DNA from: Bacteroidales bacterium
GTDB lineage: Bacteria; Bacteroidota; Bacteroidia; Bacteroidales; JAADJA01
Length of the DNA: 10,599 nt
Direction of reading: 5' to 3'
Assembly (NCBI GenBank): GCA_029934735.1
Contig: JAOZLR010000060.1
Location: 1 to 10,599 of the forward strand
In this document: in pieces, positions 7,226 to 10,599 of the stretch
How positions within the stretch are numbered: the stretch's first letter is position 1
How the letters are laid out: every line of letters starts with the position of its first letter
Translations under genes and position numbers: made by a program
The notes under the pieces: generated by a model
Databases searched by the model: none
Seen by the model: only the letters and a program-made list of their open reading frames with translations
Told to the model about the DNA's origin: nothing

Positions 7226-9595
7226 CGAATCAAGGAATATTTGTCTTTTAAAGGGTTTAGAGATATAATCATCCATACCGGCCTCTATACACATATCCTT
7301 ATCCGATTTCATCGCATAAGCTGTGAGTGCAATAATAGGGACATGAGTACCTCTTTCCTTTTCAATATCTCTGATCATCATAGTTGCCTCATAACCATTC
7401 ATCAAAGGCATCTGAACATCCATCAATATTAAGTTAAACTCATCTTTTTTAAAAGCTTCCACAGCTTCCTGACCATTTTCAACAACTGTAATATCCCAAT
7501 TCTTTGACTTGGTCAAAGCCTTAATAAGAAACTGATTTGCTTCATTATCTTCAGCAAGCAAAATTTTTATTTTTCTTAATTCCGCTCCTTTTTGTTCACC
7601 ACTTATATTCATATTCAATTCTCTATTAGTTAATATTCCGGAGGTAAACGGTATTTCAACTATAAACCGACTTCCATTATTTGGTTCACTTTCAACTCTA
7701 ATAGTCCCGGCCATCATATCTACCAGACGCTTTGTGATTGTAAGCCCCAGGCCAGTTCCCTTATTTTTCTTTGTCAGATAAAAATCAAGCTGCTTAAATT
7801 CATCAAATATCTCAACAAGTTGCTTCTTATTAATTCCTATACCGGAATCTGCAACAACAATTTCAAATAACAAATTACCACCCTGTTCAACAATATTTGC
7901 TTCAACATTGACAAACCCTTCATTTGTAAATTTTATAGCATTATTAACAACATTAATTAATACCTGCCTTACTTTCAGTTCATCGCCTACAACAATTTGT
8001 TCTTCAACACAATTTGTTTCAAGTGCAAAAATAAGGTTTTTTGAGTTTGCAACAGGTTTAAAATAATTTTCAATATCATTTAGCACCCTGTACAGATTAA
8101 ATTCAGCAGGTTCAAGTTCAATTTTCCCTGACTCAAACCTGGAGTATTCAAGAAGGTCATTAAGAAGGTCGAGCAGCTGGTTTCCAGATTTTTCAACCAT
8201 TTTTAGCATCATTTTCTTACCCTCATCTTCCTCTTCAAAGACAAGCATTTCGGTAAACCCCATAATACCATTGAGAGGTGTACGTATTTCGTGACTCATG
8301 TTGGCAATAAACTGACTTTTAGCCTTGCTGGCTCCTTCAGCATCTTCTCTGGCATTAATAAGGCTCTGCTCAATATCGTAACGCTGATATTCCAACGAAA
8401 GGGCCTTACCCAGTGTAGATATAATTCTTGATTCCGTTTCTGAAAACTCCCTCTCCTCTCCAAACGCCACACAAAGTGATCTGTGGATAATTTCATTAAC
8501 AACAGTATAACCTAAAAAAGCTCTTAAACCAAAATCTTTAATAAAAGAATCAGACTCCAAAAACTCAGTTTTTCTAACATCCTCAATTATGAACAGTTCG
8601 CTGGAAGTTATTGATGCTTCATAGCAAATATGACCTTCGGCTTTGAACTCTCTTGGAAAATCAGGCGGGATATTGTAACCTGAATGTATTTTTATTATCC
8701 CCTTTTCATCATCGTAACAATAAAAGGCTGACCATTCACCACCTATGATTTCACAGGCTTTACTAACAAGGATATCAATATTCTCTAATGCATCGACACC
8801 CATTTCAACAAATACATTGCTAAGGTCAGATAGCTTTCCCTCGGATTCAATTCTCTCGGTAATATCTTCAACAGAACCTTCATAATATAAGGTCTTTCCT
8901 TTTCCATTTCTGACGGCACGTGCACTTTCTATAATATTGATATAGTTTCCGTCACTAGTTTTCCATTTTGATTCAAAGCCTTTTACTAAACCATACTTTT
9001 CAATTTCATTAATGAACTTTTCACGATTATAATCTGTATTCAAATCTATCGACTTCAACTCCTCAAAGGAATCGTATCCAACTATATCAAGTAATGCCGG
9101 ATTAGCAAGTAAGATTTCACCCTCAGGTGTTGTTCGGTAGATGCCTATTGTTGAATTTTCGTAAAGACTTTTAAACCTGGCCCCGCTCTCTTTCAACTCC
9201 TCTTCATTAAGTTTCCTTTCAGTACATTCATTAAAAGTAACAATCTGGTTTTCCTCGTCAATGACTTTCACAAACACATCGAACCACATATTCAGACCGT
9301 CAGCAAATAACTCGAACTTAAAAGTCCCGCTTGATTCTATTTCATCTTTAAACGTATAGGACAACTCCTCTTTGATGGAATCAAGATATGGATATATTTC
9401 CTTTAGATCAACACCAATAAGCTCTTCTTTACTAAGTCCAAGCAGGTTAGCAAACAAAGAATTCACTTGCTTGATAAAATAGCCATTGATCTCTTTGTTT
9501 TCATCATAGCTGACACCCTCCATAAGTGCTGGCAATGGAAAACTCTCAATTGACACTAGATCTGTTTTGCTTTCAATACTTAAATAATCTTGCAT
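7202..9595 (-). CDS. Soluble hybrid sensor histidine kinase, PAS-PAS-GAF-HisKA-HATPase-REC
   Basis: This is a cytoplasmic signalling kinase of 797 aa with no signal peptide or membrane segment, so it senses an internal cue. Domains in order are an atypical PAS at about 15-125, a second PAS at about 137-250 (YENSTIGIYRTTPEGEILLAN, ending SVEDITER), GAF at about 256-405, HisKA at about 425-490, HATPase_c at about 535-650 and a receiver at about 675-793. The phospho-accepting histidine is His435 in SHEIRTPLNG. ATP-binding boxes are N548-N552 (LINVVNNAIKFT), DSGIG at 583-587 and GTGLG at 613-617. The receiver has Glu682-Asp683, phospho-acceptor Asp726 in LMDVQMP, Thr758 and Lys780 in SKPF. All catalytic residues are present. 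There is no HPt or DNA-binding output domain, so a separate HPt and response regulator are expected; none is encoded in this window. The gene starts 28 bp after the peptidase stop codon, suggesting one transcript. The ligand sensed by the GAF or PAS domains cannot be told from sequence. Confidence 0.95.
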   Translation of the reverse strand: MQDYLSIESKTDLVSIESFPLPALMEGVSYDENKEINGYFIKQVNSLFANLLGLSKEELIGVDLKEIYPYLDSIKEELSYTFKDEIESSGTFKFELFADGLNMWFDVFVKVIDEENQIVTFNECTERKLNEEELKESGARFKSLYENSTIGIYRTTPEGEILLANPALLDIVGYDSFEELKSIDLNTDYNREKFINEIEKYGLVKGFESKWKTSDGNYINIIESARAVRNGKGKTLYYEGSVEDITERIESEGKLSDLSNVFVEMGVDALENIDILVSKACEIIGGEWSAFYCYDDEKGIIKIHSGYNIPPDFPREFKAEGHICYEASITSSELFIIEDVRKTEFLESDSFIKDFGLRAFLGYTVVNEIIHRSLCVAFGEEREFSETESRIISTLGKALSLEYQRYDIEQSLINAREDAEGASKAKSQFIANMSHEIRTPLNGIMGFTEMLVFEEEDEGKKMMLKMVEKSGNQLLDLLNDLLEYSRFESGKIELEPAEFNLYRVLNDIENYFKPVANSKNLIFALETNCVEEQIVVGDELKVRQVLINVVNNAIKFTNEGFVNVEANIVEQGGNLLFEIVVADSGIGINKKQLVEIFDEFKQLDFYLTKKNKGTGLGLTITKRLVDMMAGTIRVESEPNNGSRFIVEIPFTSGILTNRELNMNISGEQKGAELRKIKILLAEDNEANQFLIKALTKSKNWDITVVENGQEAVEAFKKDEFNLILMDVQMPLMNGYEATMMIRDIEKERGTHVPIIALTAYAMKSDKDMCIEAGMDDYISKPFKRQIFLDSIEGFLAE

Positions 9596-9623
9596 AAACT
9601 AAAGATTAACAGGCTTTACAAAA

Positions 9624-10361
9624 CTATTTCAATAGAAAACTAATATTTTCACCGGGATTAAATTCTTTCGGTCCTTGCCCCAGCTTAAATACTCTCATTG
9701 CTCTTTGGCCCTTTAGTTCTATTTTTCCATTCTCTACCGAGAGTAGAGTTCCTTCTCGTAGGCCTGCTACATAGGTGCCCTCATTAGCAACAAGAAACTC
9801 TTCAATCCGTTGCTCTCGCGATTCACCACCATGTCCTTCAATATTAGCATCAATATAATGAGGGTTAATCTGAAAATGAACAAGATTCAGACAGTTAAAA
9901 CTGGCAGGCTCAATTATTGGCATATCATTGGTTGTTCGCAGAGTAGGACAAGCTACATTTGCACCTGCACTCCAACCCACAAACGAAACGCCACTTTCCA
10001 CCATTTCTCTGATAGGCTTCATCAGTTTAAGTTCGTGCAGTTTATAAACAAGATGAAAAGTATTACCTCCTCCCACTGCTATGGCAAGAGAATCTTTAAC
10101 AGCCTGAACAGGATCTTTTTCCCTGTGAATGGAGTATACCTCAAGGCCTATTTCGTTAAACACATCATCAACCCTGTCTCGATAAACGGCATAGGAGTCT
10201 TCAATACTTTCTTCTGAGAGGGCAATGCCTGCATACGGAATAAATAAAATCCTGCGAATCCCTTTTCTATCAAAGAAATCCTTAATGTATTCCTTCGGCC
10301 ACGACAAGTAATCCTCTCCATAATTTGTAGAATTACTAATTAATAATAGTCTTTTATTCAT
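9624..10361 (-). CDS. pepE: Peptidase E / cyanophycinase-like serine peptidase (family S51)
   Basis: This is a cytoplasmic peptidase of 245 aa related to Salmonella PepE, which cleaves dipeptides with N-terminal aspartate. The nucleophile is Ser131 in the elbow GWSAGAN and the base is His168 in INPHYID. These sit exactly 11 residues after Salmonella Ser120 and His157. The two residues proposed in the literature for the third member of the triad are both kept at the same offset: Asp146 (Asp135) and Glu203 in GLREGT (Glu192). AVGGGNTFHL (95-104) is another conserved S51 segment. The length fits PepE (about 230 aa) better than cyanophycinase (about 270 aa or more), and no cyanophycin synthetase gene is visible, so an aspartyl dipeptidase is favoured. 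The start ATG at 10361 gives MNKRLLLISNST, the usual family N terminus. It is the first gene of the likely peptidase-kinase transcript. Confidence 0.92.
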   Translation of the reverse strand: MNKRLLLISNSTNYGEDYLSWPKEYIKDFFDRKGIRRILFIPYAGIALSEESIEDSYAVYRDRVDDVFNEIGLEVYSIHREKDPVQAVKDSLAIAVGGGNTFHLVYKLHELKLMKPIREMVESGVSFVGWSAGANVACPTLRTTNDMPIIEPASFNCLNLVHFQINPHYIDANIEGHGGESREQRIEEFLVANEGTYVAGLREGTLLSVENGKIELKGQRAMRVFKLGQGPKEFNPGENISFLLK

Positions 10362-10599
10362 GATTGGAAAATTTATATCTATAACACTAATCCTGAGATG
10401 CTGCTAATTTACAAAAATTAAATAACACCGAATTATTATTTTTTACAAGTATAAACAAAATTATTGATATGCAGGTTAAAAAAACCATCACTTTACGGCA
10501 GCAATCTGAATTGAGCTGTCAGCATAAGGAAAAACTTCATTTTAGGTACTACTGCGAATTTAGTGGAAAACAAGAAAACATGATAAAACAATTACTATA
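10362..10599. other. Intergenic region upstream of the peptidase gene
   Basis: This AT-rich stretch should hold the promoter of the peptidase-kinase transcript. On the minus strand I see only near matches to TAnnTTTG: TATACTTG at 10456-10449 (one mismatch) and TAATTTTTG near 10423-10415 (one extra base in the spacer). Neither has a convincing -33 partner, so no promoter is called. No tRNA, clear hairpin or direct repeat is visible. Confidence 0.35.
10469..10599 (+). CDS. Possible start of a divergent reading frame running off the right edge (unrecognised)
   Basis: From ATG at 10469 the frame stays open for 43 codons to the window edge (MQVKKTITLRQQSEL at the N terminus). A later in-frame ATG at 10580 (MIKQLL) is an alternative start. 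I recognise no family and see no signal peptide or motif. An open run of this length is not far from chance, and no good promoter or ribosome-binding site precedes it, so it may equally be leader sequence of a gene starting at 10580 or simply non-coding. Confidence 0.22.
   Translation, partial: MQVKKTITLRQQSELSCQHKEKLHFRYYCEFSGKQENMIKQLL

Noticed and set aside
9810..10217. 135-codon plus-strand frame over the peptidase gene
   Set aside because: It is antisense to the peptidase, whose catalytic residues are all conserved, and it shows no family motif or initiation signal.
9624..10361. Cyanophycinase function for the S51 peptidase
   Set aside because: The length of 245 aa and residue spacing match PepE closely, and no cyanophycin synthetase gene is in view; it cannot be fully excluded.
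1..10599. Defence, mobile-element or CRISPR-like system
   Set aside because: No repeat-spacer pattern, transposase, integrase, attachment-site duplication or toxin-antitoxin pair was seen; all long genes belong to common chromosomal families.

Overview
This window looks like an AT-rich chromosomal segment of a Bacteroidota bacterium. Three things suggest this: a TonB-dependent receptor carrying an N-terminal CarboxypepD_reg-like domain, two exact matches to the Bacteroidota -7 promoter element TAnnTTTG in the one clear divergent promoter region, and weak or absent Shine-Dalgarno sequences. I see no tRNA, rRNA, CRISPR array, insertion sequence or phage gene, and no sign that the segment is a mobile island.

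Layout from left to right. At 1-1624 (minus) is the N-terminal 541 residues of a TonB-dependent outer-membrane receptor that runs off the left edge. A 123-bp divergent promoter region follows. At 1748-6010 (plus) is a very large (1420 aa) AsmA-like, inner-membrane-anchored protein made of about seven repeating modules of roughly 170 residues. It converges, with a 27-bp gap, on a minus-strand cluster read from right to left: a peptidase E / cyanophycinase-like S51 serine peptidase (10361-9624), a soluble PAS-PAS-GAF hybrid histidine kinase with a receiver domain (9595-7202), and a small PhoA-type alkaline phosphatase predicted to be a lipoprotein (7156-6038). A hairpin followed by a T-tract sits over the kinase stop codon, just upstream of the phosphatase. 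The last 238 bases are mainly non-coding, with a possible divergent reading frame that runs off the right edge.

How the genes fit together. The receptor and the AsmA-like protein are divergently expressed envelope proteins: one imports an unknown ligand through the outer membrane, the other is of the type linked to lipid movement between membranes. The peptidase and kinase are only 28 bp apart and are probably co-transcribed. The phosphatase could be read from the same transcript by read-through of the hairpin, or from its own promoter. The kinase has no transcription-factor output here, so its downstream partner must be encoded elsewhere. I did not find a convincing new multi-gene system. 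The most interesting items are the modular repeat of the AsmA-like protein, the hairpin directly in front of the phosphatase gene, and the altered third metal-site residues of the phosphatase.
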